DNA from: Mycolicibacterium phlei
GTDB taxonomy: Bacteria; Actinomycetota; Actinomycetes; Mycobacteriales; Mycobacteriaceae
Reading direction: 5' to 3'
NCBI RefSeq assembly: GCF_001583415.1
Contig: NZ_CP014475.1
Span: forward strand, 4,960,001 to 5,024,000
Length of the DNA stretch: 64,000 nucleotides
The position numbers and the translations under genes are program-made. Below, in pieces: positions 1 to 9,588 of the stretch; position 1 is the stretch's first letter; each line of letters starts with the position of its first letter. The notes below the pieces were generated by a model, which saw nothing but the letters and a program-made list of their open reading frames with translations, made no database searches and was not told the origin of the DNA.

Positions 1-3000
1 TCCCGCGGGTGTCGGTGGCGGCCTACAACGGGCCCAACACCGTGGCCTCGGGCCCGGGTGAGGACCTGGAGCGTCTGGTGGCCCGCTTCGAGGAGGACGG
101 GATCCGCTGCACGTGGCTGGAGACCAGCCACGCGTTCCACTCCGAGCTGCTGGAACCGGTGCTCGACGAATTCGAGGCGTTCGCAGGGCAGTTCGAGTTC
201 AAGGCGCCGACGCTGCCGCTGGTGTGCAACCGCACCGGCACGGTGCTGACCGCGCAGACCCCGCTCGACGCGCAGTACTGGCGCAAGCACTCGCGTCAGC
301 CGGTGCAGTTCTCCGAGAGCGTGCGCACGGTCGCGGCGCTGGGCGCGTCGATCCTGATGGAGGTCGGCCCGCAGCCGGTGCTGATCGGTGCGGCGGTGCA
401 GGTGTGGCCCGAGCATGTGCCCGCGCCGCGGGCGGTGGCCTCGCTGCGCAAAGGGGTGCCCGACCGCAGGCAGATCGCCGATGCGCTGGCCGCCGCCTAT
501 GTCGGCGGGCACCGGCCGGATTTCGCTGCGCTGCACCGCGGTCCGCGCCGCATCGTGGAGCTGCCGACCTACCCGTTCCAGCGCCGCCGGTTCTGGCCGA
601 AGACGTCGAGCATCACCGTCGACGGGCCGTCGGCCTCCGGGCTGCTGGGCAGCGCCAAGGATCTGGCGTCCGGCGACACGGTCTACACCAGCCGGTTGTC
701 GGTGCGGTCGCAGCCGTGGCTGGCCGACCACGTCATCTACGGCACCGTGGTGGTGCCGGGTGCGACGTACGCGGCGATGGCGCTGGCCGCCGTCGGGGCG
801 CCTGCGCGGGTGCGCGACGTGTTCTTCTACGAGCCGATCATCCTGCCGGAGAAGGACTCCCGCGAGGTGCAGCTGACCCTGCATCCGCAGCAGGCCGACG
901 GCGAGTTCAAGTTCGAGGTGCACAGCAGGCCCTACGGTGACCGCACCGCGGACTGGTCGCTGAACGCCGACGGCACGGTGGTGTCCGGAATCGAGGAGAC
1001 CGCGCCCGCCGAGGACCCGGTCGACGAGGCCATCGAGCGGCTGGAGCGGATGCGCCCGCAGGATCTGTTCGACACGTTCGCCGACATGGAGCTGGCCTGG
1101 GGCCCGACCTGGTCGGGTTCGCTGAAGTCGCTGTGGCTCGGCGAGGGTGAGGCGATCGGCGACGTGATGGTCGGCGACGAGCTGACCGAACAGCTCGGCG
1201 GTGAGCCGATGCACCCGGTGCTGATGGACCTGTGCACCGGGGTGGCGTTCCCGGCGTTCCCCGCGCTGCGCGCGGCCGAGCAGGGCGTCAGCGACCTGTT
1301 CCTGCCGCTGCGGTACGGGCAGGCGTGGCTGCGGGAGAAGATGCCGCGCCGGTTCTACTGCCGGGCCCGCTGGCATGACAGCGAACTCGACAGCGAGACA
1401 CAGGTTTTCGATCTGGAATTCCTGGGCCGCGACGGTCGCCCGCTGGGCGGTATCCGCGAGTTCACGGTCAAGCGGGCGCCGCGCGAGGCGCTGCTGCGCG
1501 GCCTCGGCGGGGACCCGACCCGGCTGCTGTACACGCTGGGCTGGCACGAGGTGCCGCTGCCCGAGCAGGCCGAGACGCCCGCCGAACCGGCAGGCACCTG
1601 GCTCGTCGCCGGGTTCGACGAGCTCACCGCCCGGGTGCCCGGCTGCATCCCGTTCGACCGGACCGCCGACGCCGAACCGCTCGGTGAGGTGCTCAAGGCG
1701 GCCGCCGAGAAGGGCGTCCCGTTCGCGGGCGTGGTGTGGCGCAGCGCGTCCAGCGGCCACGAGGAGACCGGAGCGGACGCGCAGGCCCGCATCGAGGCCG
1801 AGATCGCGAACCTGCTGGGCGCGGTGCACGCGGTGCAGGGCGGGTTGAAGCTGCCGGGCGGGATGTGGATCGTCACCGAACGCGCGGTGGCCACCGAGTC
1901 CGGTGAGCCGGTCGACGCGGTGCAGTCGGCGCTGTGGGGCTTCGCCCGCACGACGATCAACGAGGAGCCCGCAGTGGGCTGCCGGCTGGTCGACTGCGAC
2001 GGGTCGCCGGAGGCGGTGGCGCTGCTGGCCGGGCTGCTGGCCGCGCCGGTTCCCGAACCGGAACTCGCACTGCGCCAGGGCAAGCTGCTGGCGTCGCGGC
2101 TGCTGCCGTGGGCGCGCAGCGGGCACCTGACGGTGCCCCGCTCGGGTGACTACGTGCTGGCGCCGACCGAGCGCGGGGCGATCGACAACCTGCGGATCAC
2201 CGAGACCGACGTACCGCCGCCCGCCGAGGGGTACGTGCAGGTGCGGGTGGAGGCCGCCGGCCTGAACTTCCGCGACGTGCTCAACGTGCTCGGCCTGTAC
2301 CCGGGTGACCCGGGCCCGATCGGCGGCGACTTCGCCGGCATCGTCACCCAGCTGGGTGAGGGCGTGACCGGGCTCGAGGTGGGCCAGCGGGTGTACGGCT
2401 TCATGCAGGGCGCGTTCTCCAGCCGGTTCAACGTGCCCGCGCAGCTGGTGGCGCCCGTACCCGACGGGGTGACTCCGGTGGAGGCCGCGACGATCCCGGC
2501 GGCCGCGCTCACCACACGGCTGGCGTTCGACTGGGCGCAGCTGCAGCCCGGCGACAAGGTGCTGATCCACGCCGCCAGCGGCGGTGTCGGTCTGGCCGCG
2601 ATCCAGATGGCGCAGCAGCACGGCGCCGAGGTGTTCGCGACCGCCAGCACGTTCAAGCGCGCCACCCTGCAGCGAATGGGCGTCAAGTACGTCTATGACT
2701 CGCGGACAACGGATTTCGCGGACCAGATCCTCGCCGACACGGACGGCCAGGGCGTCGACGTGGTGCTCAACAGCCTGACCAACGAGGGCTTCATCGAGGC
2801 CACCGTCCGGGCCACCGCGCAGGGCGGCCGGTTCGCCGAGATCGCCAAGCGCGACATCTGGACACCCGAGCAGATGGCCGCGGCCCGACCGGACATCAAC
2901 TACGAGATCGTCGCGCTGGACACGGTGACGATCCAGGATCCCGAGCGCATTCGCGGTCTGCTGACCGAGGTGTCACAGGGGCTGGCCACCGGGGTGTGGC

Positions 3001-4238
3001 GGCCGCTGCCCGCGGAGATCTACCCGCTGACCGAGGCGCGTACCGCGTTCCGTCGCATGCAGCAGGCCCGGCACATCGGCAAGATCGTGGTGCAGATGCC
3101 GAATCCGTTGCAGCCCAGGGCCGATCGCAGCTACCTGATCACCGGCGGCCTAGGTGCGATCGGTCTGCACACCGCGGCGTACCTGGCGCAGCTGGGCGCC
3201 GGCGACATCGTGCTGACCAGTCGGCGTGCACCCGACGAGGCGGCGCAGCAGACGATCGACGAGCTCGTCGAGCGCTACAAGTGCAGGGTGCACACCTTCG
3301 CCGCCGACGTCGGCGACGAGGCCGCGGTCACCGCGCTACTGAAGCGCATCCGCGCCGAGCTGCCGCCGCTGGCGGGTGTGGTGCATCTGGCCGGTGTGCT
3401 CGACGATGCGCTGCTGGCCCAGCAGAGCGTGGAGCGGTTCCGAACCACGTTGGGGCCCAAGGCGGTCGGCGCCATCCATCTGGACCGGCTCACCCGCGAC
3501 GACGCGCTGGACTTCTTCATCGTGTCCTCGTCGGTGTCCAGCGTGTTCGGCTCACCGGGCCAGGCGAACTACTCGACGGCCAACGCGCTGCTCGACGGTC
3601 TGGTCGCGCGGCGCCGGGCGCAGGGTCTGCCCGCCACCGGCGTGAACTTCGGGCCGTGGGCCGACGGCGGCATGGCGTCGTCGGAGGCCGCACAGGCGAA
3701 CCTCAACGCGCAGGGCCTGGTGCCGCTGGATCCGTCGGCGGCGCTGAGCGCACTGTCGGAGGTCGTGGCCAACGGCACCGGGCAGGCGACCATCGTCAAG
3801 GCCAACTGGCAGCGCGCCGCCAAGCTGCTGGGTGCGGCCCGGCCGCCGATCCTGGACCTGGTGCTGCCGCGGCCGGAGGGCGAGGTCGCCGAGGACAGTG
3901 AGCTGCTGCGCCAGCTGCAGGAGATCCCGGTGCCGCAGCGCGCCGCGTTCGTCACCGAGTTCCTGCAGCGCGAGGTGCAGAACTTCCTGCGCCTGGCTCA
4001 GCCGCCGGCGGCCAGCAGCCGGTTCCTGGATCTGGGCACCGACTCGCTGATGGCGATCGAGTTGCGCAACCGGCTGCACAGCCAGTTCGGCGGCGCGTTC
4101 ACGATCAACGCCACCGCGGTGTTCGACTACCCGACGATCGGCGGGTTGGCCGAGTACCTGGTCAGCCAGCTGCCGGACGCCGAGGCACCCGCACCCTCGG
4201 CACAGGCCGAGGACACCGGGCCGCAGGCCACCGAGTAG
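1..4238 (+). CDS. Type I polyketide synthase, C-terminal part (AT-DH-ER-KR-ACP), 5' end outside window
   Basis: This is the 3' part of a fully reducing iterative or modular polyketide synthase; the open frame runs in from the left edge. Counting residues from nt 9, the acyltransferase end carries an HAFHS motif (41-45), the dehydratase has HxxxG near 240 and HPVLMD near 405, the enoylreductase has its NADPH loop HAASGGVGL near 854, the ketoreductase has GGLGAIG near 1046 and an NYSTAN motif, and the acyl carrier protein has LGTDSL with the phosphopantetheine serine at 1346. The complete reductive set means it builds saturated chains. HAFH in AT domains usually indicates malonyl-CoA, so an unbranched chain is inferred. 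The next two genes (Rv0926c-like, fadE5) match the order beside the M. smegmatis glycopeptidolipid pks gene. KS and most of AT are not visible. Confidence 0.95.
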   Translation, partial: PRVSVAAYNGPNTVASGPGEDLERLVARFEEDGIRCTWLETSHAFHSELLEPVLDEFEAFAGQFEFKAPTLPLVCNRTGTVLTAQTPLDAQYWRKHSRQPVQFSESVRTVAALGASILMEVGPQPVLIGAAVQVWPEHVPAPRAVASLRKGVPDRRQIADALAAAYVGGHRPDFAALHRGPRRIVELPTYPFQRRRFWPKTSSITVDGPSASGLLGSAKDLASGDTVYTSRLSVRSQPWLADHVIYGTVVVPGATYAAMALAAVGAPARVRDVFFYEPIILPEKDSREVQLTLHPQQADGEFKFEVHSRPYGDRTADWSLNADGTVVSGIEETAPAEDPVDEAIERLERMRPQDLFDTFADMELAWGPTWSGSLKSLWLGEGEAIGDVMVGDELTEQLGGEPMHPVLMDLCTGVAFPAFPALRAAEQGVSDLFLPLRYGQAWLREKMPRRFYCRARWHDSELDSETQVFDLEFLGRDGRPLGGIREFTVKRAPREALLRGLGGDPTRLLYTLGWHEVPLPEQAETPAEPAGTWLVAGFDELTARVPGCIPFDRTADAEPLGEVLKAAAEKGVPFAGVVWRSASSGHEETGADAQARIEAEIANLLGAVHAVQGGLKLPGGMWIVTERAVATESGEPVDAVQSALWGFARTTINEEPAVGCRLVDCDGSPEAVALLAGLLAAPVPEPELALRQGKLLASRLLPWARSGHLTVPRSGDYVLAPTERGAIDNLRITETDVPPPAEGYVQVRVEAAGLNFRDVLNVLGLYPGDPGPIGGDFAGIVTQLGEGVTGLEVGQRVYGFMQGAFSSRFNVPAQLVAPVPDGVTPVEAATIPAAALTTRLAFDWAQLQPGDKVLIHAASGGVGLAAIQMAQQHGAEVFATASTFKRATLQRMGVKYVYDSRTTDFADQILADTDGQGVDVVLNSLTNEGFIEATVRATAQGGRFAEIAKRDIWTPEQMAAARPDINYEIVALDTVTIQDPERIRGLLTEVSQGLATGVWRPLPAEIYPLTEARTAFRRMQQARHIGKIVVQMPNPLQPRADRSYLITGGLGAIGLHTAAYLAQLGAGDIVLTSRRAPDEAAQQTIDELVERYKCRVHTFAADVGDEAAVTALLKRIRAELPPLAGVVHLAGVLDDALLAQQSVERFRTTLGPKAVGAIHLDRLTRDDALDFFIVSSSVSSVFGSPGQANYSTANALLDGLVARRRAQGLPATGVNFGPWADGGMASSEAAQANLNAQGLVPLDPSAALSALSEVVANGTGQATIVKANWQRAAKLLGAARPPILDLVLPRPEGEVAEDSELLRQLQEIPVPQRAAFVTEFLQREVQNFLRLAQPPAASSRFLDLGTDSLMAIELRNRLHSQFGGAFTINATAVFDYPTIGGLAEYLVSQLPDAEAPAPSAQAEDTGPQATE

Positions 4239-5324
4239 TCAGGCCCAGCGCTGGGCCTCGATGTGCGGCGGCAGCGTCGGCTGCAGCGGCACGTCGAGGC
4301 CGTCGTAGATACCGGGTGGCTGCTCGGCCAGCCAGTGCAGCGCGCCGAGCAGTCGGTTGGCGGCGGTGGTGTTGCCGCCGTCGGCGCGGGTGCCGCCGGG
4401 CACGTCGGCGCGGGTGGTGATGGTCAGCTGCGGGTCGCCGTCGATGATGACCCGGTGGTCGCCGTCGCCCTGGTCGGGGTAGGGCCAGTCCGGTGCGCAC
4501 GACGCGTGGATGCGGGTGATGTGGTCGATGACGATGCGTTCCCGACCGCCGGACCTGCCGATGACCTTGAGACGGAACGCGCCCTGGGTGCCCTTCTCGA
4601 AGCGGCCCAGCACGGTGTCGACCGACTGCTCGAGCGGGCGGCGCTCGACCTCCTCGGTGATCTCGTCGATGTCGAGGCCCAGGCCGCGGCCGACCAAGCG
4701 GATGTTGCCGCCCCACACCATCGTCGGCACCGACGGCAGCAGCATCATCGGCGTCTCGTCCATCGGGCCGCCGAAGCCACAGGACACCCGGACCGCGAAC
4801 GGCTGGTTGTAGGTGGAGTAGTCGAAGATCTCCTGGCAGTGGATCGTGCGGATCCGGGTGCACAGCCCGGCGGCGATGACGGCCAGCGCGTCGTTGCCCC
4901 AGCCCGGGTCGACGCCGGAGACCAGCAGGGTGGCGCCGCCCGCCTCGGCGGCGCCGGTCAGCCGGTCGCGCCACTCCGGCGGCGCCGACCGCGGGTCGTA
5001 CAGCGAATACAGCGACGGCGTCACCACATGCCTGCCGGCCCGCAGGCAGCGTTCGATGTCGGCGACCGCCTCCTCGGGCCGTATGTCGCCCGACGCCATG
5101 TAGGCCACCGCGTCGCAGCGGGCCAGGGCGGCGTCGACGTCGGTGGTGGCGGTGATGCCGGTGGGATCGGGCAGCCCGGCGAACACGGCGGCGTCGGTGC
5201 CCGCCTTCTGCTCCGACGAGGTGATCACCCCGGCCAGCCGCAGTCCCGGGAACGCCACCGTCGACCGGATGGCGGTGGACCCCATGTTCCCGGTCCCCCA
5301 GACCGTCACGCGCAACACCGACAC
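4239..5324 (-). CDS. Rv0926c-like NAD(P)-binding reductase (dihydrodipicolinate reductase-like fold)
   Basis: The 361-residue protein starts with a Rossmann signature, VTVWGTGNMGS, followed by alternating strands and helices typical of DapB-like or diaminopentanoate dehydrogenase-like enzymes. The substrate is unknown. The family is common in actinobacteria and a homologue (Rv0926c type) sits between pks and fadE5 in the M. smegmatis glycopeptidolipid locus, as here. A role in lipid or polyketide processing is inferred from context only. The chosen start is the GTG at 5324. Its stop codon directly abuts the stop of the polyketide synthase gene, so the two genes converge with no spacer and no obvious terminator. 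Confidence 0.8.
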   Translation of the reverse strand: MSVLRVTVWGTGNMGSTAIRSTVAFPGLRLAGVITSSEQKAGTDAAVFAGLPDPTGITATTDVDAALARCDAVAYMASGDIRPEEAVADIERCLRAGRHVVTPSLYSLYDPRSAPPEWRDRLTGAAEAGGATLLVSGVDPGWGNDALAVIAAGLCTRIRTIHCQEIFDYSTYNQPFAVRVSCGFGGPMDETPMMLLPSVPTMVWGGNIRLVGRGLGLDIDEITEEVERRPLEQSVDTVLGRFEKGTQGAFRLKVIGRSGGRERIVIDHITRIHASCAPDWPYPDQGDGDHRVIIDGDPQLTITTRADVPGGTRADGGNTTAANRLLGALHWLAEQPPGIYDGLDVPLQPTLPPHIEAQRWA

Positions 5325-5378
5325 ACCCTATTCGAGCGGACCGTGACGATTTTCACAATCGGTTGAAACCCCCGGTCA

Positions 5379-5388
5379 GACACGTGTC
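5379..5388. promoter_or_regulatory. Palindrome GACACGTGTC between the Rv0926c-like gene and fadE5
   Basis: A perfect 10-bp palindrome lies 55 nt upstream of the leftward reductase gene and about 170 nt upstream of fadE5. Read on the minus strand it is part of TTGACACGTGTC. The same 12 bases, in the same orientation relative to the gene, lie 25 nt upstream of fadD4 (58494-58507). The sequence resembles a TetR/GntR-type operator; the protein that binds it is not known to me. Confidence 0.45.
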
Positions 5389-5455
5389 AACTGGGGTTTT
5401 GGGTGCCCAACCAACCGGACGGTTACCACCCCGGTGGGAATCACCCGAAGAGGGT

Positions 5456-5505
5456 TTGAGTTGAAGTTACCGGCGGGTATAGTTCCGGGCAGTTACTGGT
5501 GGGTA
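5456..5505 (+). promoter_or_regulatory. Likely fadE5 promoter with duplicated TTAC(C/T)GG(C/T)GGGTA operator
   Basis: TTGAGT (5456-5461) and TATAGT (5478-5483) are separated by 16 nt and form a plausible SigA-type promoter. Two 14-bp direct repeats, GTTACCGGCGGGTA (5466-5479) and GTTACTGGTGGGTA (5492-5505), are 26 nt apart. The first covers the spacer and the start of the -10 box and the second lies just downstream, the position expected for a repressor. The second extends to TTACTGGTGGGTAA, an imperfect 14-bp palindrome related to the one between fadA2 and fabG4. The regulator is unknown; the TetR gene at 15447-16100 is a candidate by proximity. Confidence 0.5.
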
Positions 5506-5556
5506 ACTTAATCCCGAGTACCCAACCGCGAGTGGTTATCTCACCGAGGAGGAACC

Positions 5557-7392
5557 GTGAGCCACTACAAGAGCAACGTACGTGACCAGGAGTTCAACCT
5601 GTTCGAGGTGCTTGGCCTCGACCGGGCGCTGGGCACGGGTGAGTACAGCGATCTCGACGCCGACACCGCTCGCGAGATGCTGCACGAGATGGCCCGTCTG
5701 GCCGAGGGCCCGATCGCTGAGTCGTTCGCTGAGGGCGACCGCAATCCCCCGGTCTTCGATCCCGAGACGCACTCGGTGACCCTGCCGGAGAACTTCAAGA
5801 AGTCGGTGCGCGCCTGCATCGAGGGCGGCTGGGACAAGGTCGGCCTCGACGAGGAGCTCGGCGGCGTGCCCGCCCCCAAGGCTCTGCTGTGGGCCCTCAA
5901 CGAGCACATCCTCGGCGCCAACCCGGCCGTGTGGATGTACGCCGGCGGTGCCGCGTTCGCGCAGATCTTCGCGCACAACGCCACCGAGGAGCAGAAGAAG
6001 TGGGCCGTCATCGCCTGTGAGCGCGGCTGGGGCGCCACCATGGTGCTGACCGAGCCCGACGCCGGCTCCGACGTGGGCGCGGGCCGCACCAAGGCCATCC
6101 AGCAGCCCGACGGCTCCTGGCACATCGAGGGCGTCAAGCGGTTCATCACCTCGGCCGACTCCGACGACCTGTTCGAGAACATCTTCCACCTGGTGCTGGC
6201 CCGCCCCGAGGGCGCAGGCCCGGGCACCAAGGGTCTGTCGCTGTTCTTCGTGCCGAAGTTCCTCTTCGACTTCGAGACCGGCGAGCTGGGCGAGCGCAAC
6301 GGCGTCTTCGTCACCAACGTCGAGCACAAGATGGGCCTGAAGGTCTCGGCCACCTGTGAGCTGACCTTCGGCCAGCACGGCGTCCCGGCCAAGGGCTGGC
6401 TGGTCGGCGAGGTCCACAACGGCATCGCGCAGATGTTCGACGTGATCGAGCAGGCCCGAATGATGGTGGGCACCAAGGCGATCGCCACCCTGTCGACCGG
6501 TTACCTGAACGCGCTCGAGTACGCCAAGGAGCGCGTGCAGGGTGCCGACATGACTCAGATGACCGACAAGACCGCGCCGCGCGTGACCATCACGCACCAC
6601 CCGGACGTGCGCCGCTCGCTGATGACCCAGAAGAGCTACGCCGAGGGTCTGCGCGCGCTGTACATGTACACCGCGACCTTCCAGGACGCGGCGGTCGCCA
6701 AGGCCGTGCACGACGTCGACGCCGATCTGGCGGTGCGCGTCAACGACCTGATGCTCCCGATCGTCAAAGGTGTGGGTTCCGAGCAGGCCTACGCCAGGCT
6801 GACCGAGTCGCTGCAGACCTTCGGTGGTTCGGGCTTCCTGCAGGACTACCCGATCGAGCAGTACATCCGCGACAGCAAGATCGACTCGCTGTACGAGGGC
6901 ACCACCGCCATCCAGGCGCAGGACTTCTTCTTCCGCAAGATCGTCCGCGACAAGGGTGTGGCGCTCAACTACGTCTCCGAGCAGATCGAGCAGTTCGTCA
7001 AGAGCGAGTCGGGCAACGGCCGCCTGAAGGCCGAGCGCGCCCTGCTGGCCACCGCGCTGGAGGACGTCAAGGCCATGGGCGCCACGCTCATGGGCTACCT
7101 GATGGCCGCGCAGGAGAACCCGACCGAGCTGTACAAGGTCGGCCTGGGCTCGGTGCGCTTCCTGATGAGCGTCGGTGACCTGGTCATCGGTTGGCTGCTG
7201 CAGCGTCAGGCCGCGGTCGCCATCGAGAAGCTGGACAACGGTGCCTCGGGTGCGGACCGCTCGTTCTACGAGGGCAAGGTCGCGGCCGCGTCGTTCTTCG
7301 CGAAGAACTTCCTGCCGCTGCTCACCAGCACCCGCCAGGTCATCGAGAACCTCGACAACGACGTGATGGAACTGGACGAAGCGGCCTTCTAA
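5557..7392 (+). CDS. fadE5: Acyl-CoA dehydrogenase FadE5
   Basis: FadE5 is a flavin-dependent acyl-CoA dehydrogenase that introduces the first double bond during fatty-acid beta-oxidation in the cytosol. The 611-residue length and the N-terminus MSHYKSNVRDQEFNLFEVLG agree with M. tuberculosis FadE5 (Rv0244c). The FAD/substrate region carries MVLTEPDAGSDVG, and the catalytic base is Glu447 in LYEGTTAIQ. A strong GAGGAGGAACC ribosome site precedes the GTG start at 5557. The gene has its own regulated promoter upstream and a strong terminator downstream. A paralogue of identical length lies at 35134-36969 on the other strand. Confidence 0.95.
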   Translation: MSHYKSNVRDQEFNLFEVLGLDRALGTGEYSDLDADTAREMLHEMARLAEGPIAESFAEGDRNPPVFDPETHSVTLPENFKKSVRACIEGGWDKVGLDEELGGVPAPKALLWALNEHILGANPAVWMYAGGAAFAQIFAHNATEEQKKWAVIACERGWGATMVLTEPDAGSDVGAGRTKAIQQPDGSWHIEGVKRFITSADSDDLFENIFHLVLARPEGAGPGTKGLSLFFVPKFLFDFETGELGERNGVFVTNVEHKMGLKVSATCELTFGQHGVPAKGWLVGEVHNGIAQMFDVIEQARMMVGTKAIATLSTGYLNALEYAKERVQGADMTQMTDKTAPRVTITHHPDVRRSLMTQKSYAEGLRALYMYTATFQDAAVAKAVHDVDADLAVRVNDLMLPIVKGVGSEQAYARLTESLQTFGGSGFLQDYPIEQYIRDSKIDSLYEGTTAIQAQDFFFRKIVRDKGVALNYVSEQIEQFVKSESGNGRLKAERALLATALEDVKAMGATLMGYLMAAQENPTELYKVGLGSVRFLMSVGDLVIGWLLQRQAAVAIEKLDNGASGADRSFYEGKVAAASFFAKNFLPLLTSTRQVIENLDNDVMELDEAAF

Positions 7393-7408
7393 GCCTTCTG
7401 CCGCTTCC

Positions 7409-7445
7409 CAAAACGCCCCCGGCTTCTCTTCCCGGGGGCGTTTTG
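7409..7445. terminator. Strong bidirectional intrinsic terminator after fadE5
   Basis: Two perfectly complementary 14-nt arms (7409-7422 and 7432-7445) flank a 9-nt loop. The stem is GC-rich and ends in AAAA/TTTT, so it can act in both directions. It separates fadE5 from the convergent response-regulator gene. Confidence 0.9.
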
Positions 7446-7455
7446 CGTTGGCGGG

Positions 7456-8097
7456 TCAGGAATTCAGATAGGTCACCACCGCCAGCACCCGGCGGTGATG
7501 CGCCTGCGACGACGGCAGGTCGAGCTTGTTGAAGATGGCCGACACGTGCTTCTCGACGGCCCGCTCGGTGATCGACAGGTGTTGGGCCAGCGCGCTGTTC
7601 GAGTGCCCCTCGGCCATCAACGCCAGGACCTCGCGCTCGCGCGGGGTGAGCCGGTCCAGCGCGGTGCGGCGGCTGCCGAGCAGCTGCCGCACCACCTCCG
7701 GGTCCAGCGCCGTGCCGCCGGCGGCCACCCGGCGCAGCGCCGCGTCGAACTCGGCGATGTCGGTGACCCGGTCCTTGAGCAGGTAGCCCACCCCCTCCGG
7801 GGTGCCGCCCAGAAGTTCGGTGGCGTAGCGGGTTTCGACCCACTGGGAGAACACCAGCACCCCGACCTCTGGGTGGGAGCGGCGCAGTGACACCGCGGCG
7901 ATCAGCCCCTCGTCGGTGAACGACGGCGGCATGCGGATGTCGACGACGGCGACGTCGGGCGGGTCCTGCGTGACCGCGGTCAGCAGTTCCTCGGCGGTGC
8001 CGACGCGCGCGGCGACGTCGTAGCCGCGCTCGATGAGCAGTTGCGCCAGACCCTCTCTCAGGATCGCGTTGTCCTCGGCGATCGCGACCCGGATCAC
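7456..8097 (-). CDS. NarL/LuxR-family response regulator
   Basis: The 213-residue protein is a two-component response regulator. The receiver domain (about 1-125) has acidic residues at 8-9 and the phospho-acceptor Asp53 in VVDIRMPP. A LuxR-type helix-turn-helix (about 147-205) contains LTPREREVLALMAEG and the DNA-recognition segment ERAVEKHVSAI. It starts with GTG at 8097, and its first bases overlap the stop of the histidine kinase gene (GTGA), so the two are translationally coupled. The signal and the target genes are unknown. Confidence 0.92.
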   Translation of the reverse strand: MIRVAIAEDNAILREGLAQLLIERGYDVAARVGTAEELLTAVTQDPPDVAVVDIRMPPSFTDEGLIAAVSLRRSHPEVGVLVFSQWVETRYATELLGGTPEGVGYLLKDRVTDIAEFDAALRRVAAGGTALDPEVVRQLLGSRRTALDRLTPREREVLALMAEGHSNSALAQHLSITERAVEKHVSAIFNKLDLPSSQAHHRRVLAVVTYLNS

Positions 8098-9377
8098 TGC
8101 GCGACTCCCGTCGGAACGGTGACGGTGACCACCGTCGGGCCGCCCTCGGGACTGTCGACGGTCAGCGTGCCGTCGAGCATGGCCAGCCGGTCGCGCAGCC
8201 CGGTCAGGCCGGAACCGGCGCCGAGCCTGACCCCGCCGGAGCCGTTGTCCCGCACGGTGATCCGCAGTTCGTTCGGGTCGCTGCGCAGGGTCACGGTGGC
8301 GCGGTCGGCGCCGGAGTGCCGCGACACGTTAGCCAACAGTTCGGCGACGCAGAAATACGCCATCGTCTCCACCCCGATCGACGGCCGCACCGGCAGGTCG
8401 ACCGACAGGTCAACCGGAATCGGGTTACGTGCCGCGAGCGTCTCGACCGCCGGGCCGAGCCCGAGATCCAGTGCCGGCGGCCGGATTCCGCGCACGATGT
8501 CGCGCAGCTCGGTCAGTGTGTCCTTGGTGTTGGCCAGGGCATCGGACACCAGGGCGCGTGCCCGCTCGATGTCCGACGCGGCGAAGTGTTCCTCGGCGCG
8601 GGCCAGCGCCATCGCCACGGTGATGAGCCGCGCCTGGGTTCCGTCGTGCAGATCGCGTTCCACCCGCTGCAGGGTGGCGGCGGAGGCGTCGACGACGTCG
8701 GCGCGGGCCCGTTCGAGCCGGCCGACGCGGCGGTCGCTGTCGGTGGCGCCGAGCAGCGACCGGGCCAGCCACACGTCGAACCGGCTGACCCCGATCATCG
8801 CCCACGCCGCCGGGTACAACGCGACCACTCCGGCGACCGACAGCAGCAGGTAGACCGGCAGCGAGTCGACCGGTTGGCCGAGCGTCACGAACGGCTCACC
8901 CATGACCAGGTAGATCAGCGGGGAGGCGATCAGCGCCGCGCACACCCCGACGCCCGTCACCAGCGCGAAGCCGGCCGGTGTCATGAGCAGCGAGTGCAGC
9001 ACGACGAACCCGAGGCTGCGCCACCCGACCCCGTCGGTGAGCGCCGCGGCGACCGTCCGCAAGAACCCGTCGCGGCGGGTGAACGCTGGCGGCGCCTCGA
9101 CGTCGACACCGATGAGGCGGGCCAGCCCCCGGAACAGCCGGTTCCACGCCCGCCCGCTGAGCACGATGAGCGCCAGCAGCGGGATGCCGATCACCGTGAC
9201 CATCAGCAGGCAGGCAGCCATGCCCGCGCCGAACAGGAACACCACCCCAGCGACGGCCAGCAGGGCGGAGAGCAGGAAGTACAGGTAGGTGCGCCAGGCC
9301 TCGCGGTGGAAGGGTTCGAAAAGGGTTCGTGTCCAGTCGGTTCGCGTCAACTCAGCGGTGATCGTCACAGAACCCAT
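8094..9377 (-). CDS. NarL-type sensor histidine kinase with putative sensor domain
   Basis: The protein is a membrane-bound histidine kinase that should phosphorylate the response regulator encoded immediately downstream. From the ATG at 9377 (427 residues) there are hydrophobic pairs at about 32-75 and 120-195, a membrane-embedded 'putative sensor' type domain, and then a HisKA_3 dimerisation helix with RVERDLHDGTQARL, in which His244 is the expected phosphorylation site. A GHKL ATPase follows (RDNGSGG, GLTGLRDRLAMLDG). In-frame upstream starts exist, but this ATG begins at the conserved segment. The genes overlap by 4 nt. Confidence 0.9.
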   Translation of the reverse strand: MGSVTITAELTRTDWTRTLFEPFHREAWRTYLYFLLSALLAVAGVVFLFGAGMAACLLMVTVIGIPLLALIVLSGRAWNRLFRGLARLIGVDVEAPPAFTRRDGFLRTVAAALTDGVGWRSLGFVVLHSLLMTPAGFALVTGVGVCAALIASPLIYLVMGEPFVTLGQPVDSLPVYLLLSVAGVVALYPAAWAMIGVSRFDVWLARSLLGATDSDRRVGRLERARADVVDASAATLQRVERDLHDGTQARLITVAMALARAEEHFAASDIERARALVSDALANTKDTLTELRDIVRGIRPPALDLGLGPAVETLAARNPIPVDLSVDLPVRPSIGVETMAYFCVAELLANVSRHSGADRATVTLRSDPNELRITVRDNGSGGVRLGAGSGLTGLRDRLAMLDGTLTVDSPEGGPTVVTVTVPTGVAQ

Positions 9378-9588
9378 CGTGTCCGGGATTGGCGGCGGAA
9401 TCGATCGTGCCAGCCGGTCTGTTCGGGGTGTGGCCAGCCGTACCCCGATGACAAGCACCCCACTGACTAAAAGGGCGGGTTCGGGAGGACACTAGGTGCG
9501 CTAGATCAGTTCGCGCGGCCGGCTTTCATCCCTTGCCGACTCTTCGGATAAGTCACTCCCGAACCCGTCGTGAGACCGATCGTATGAC

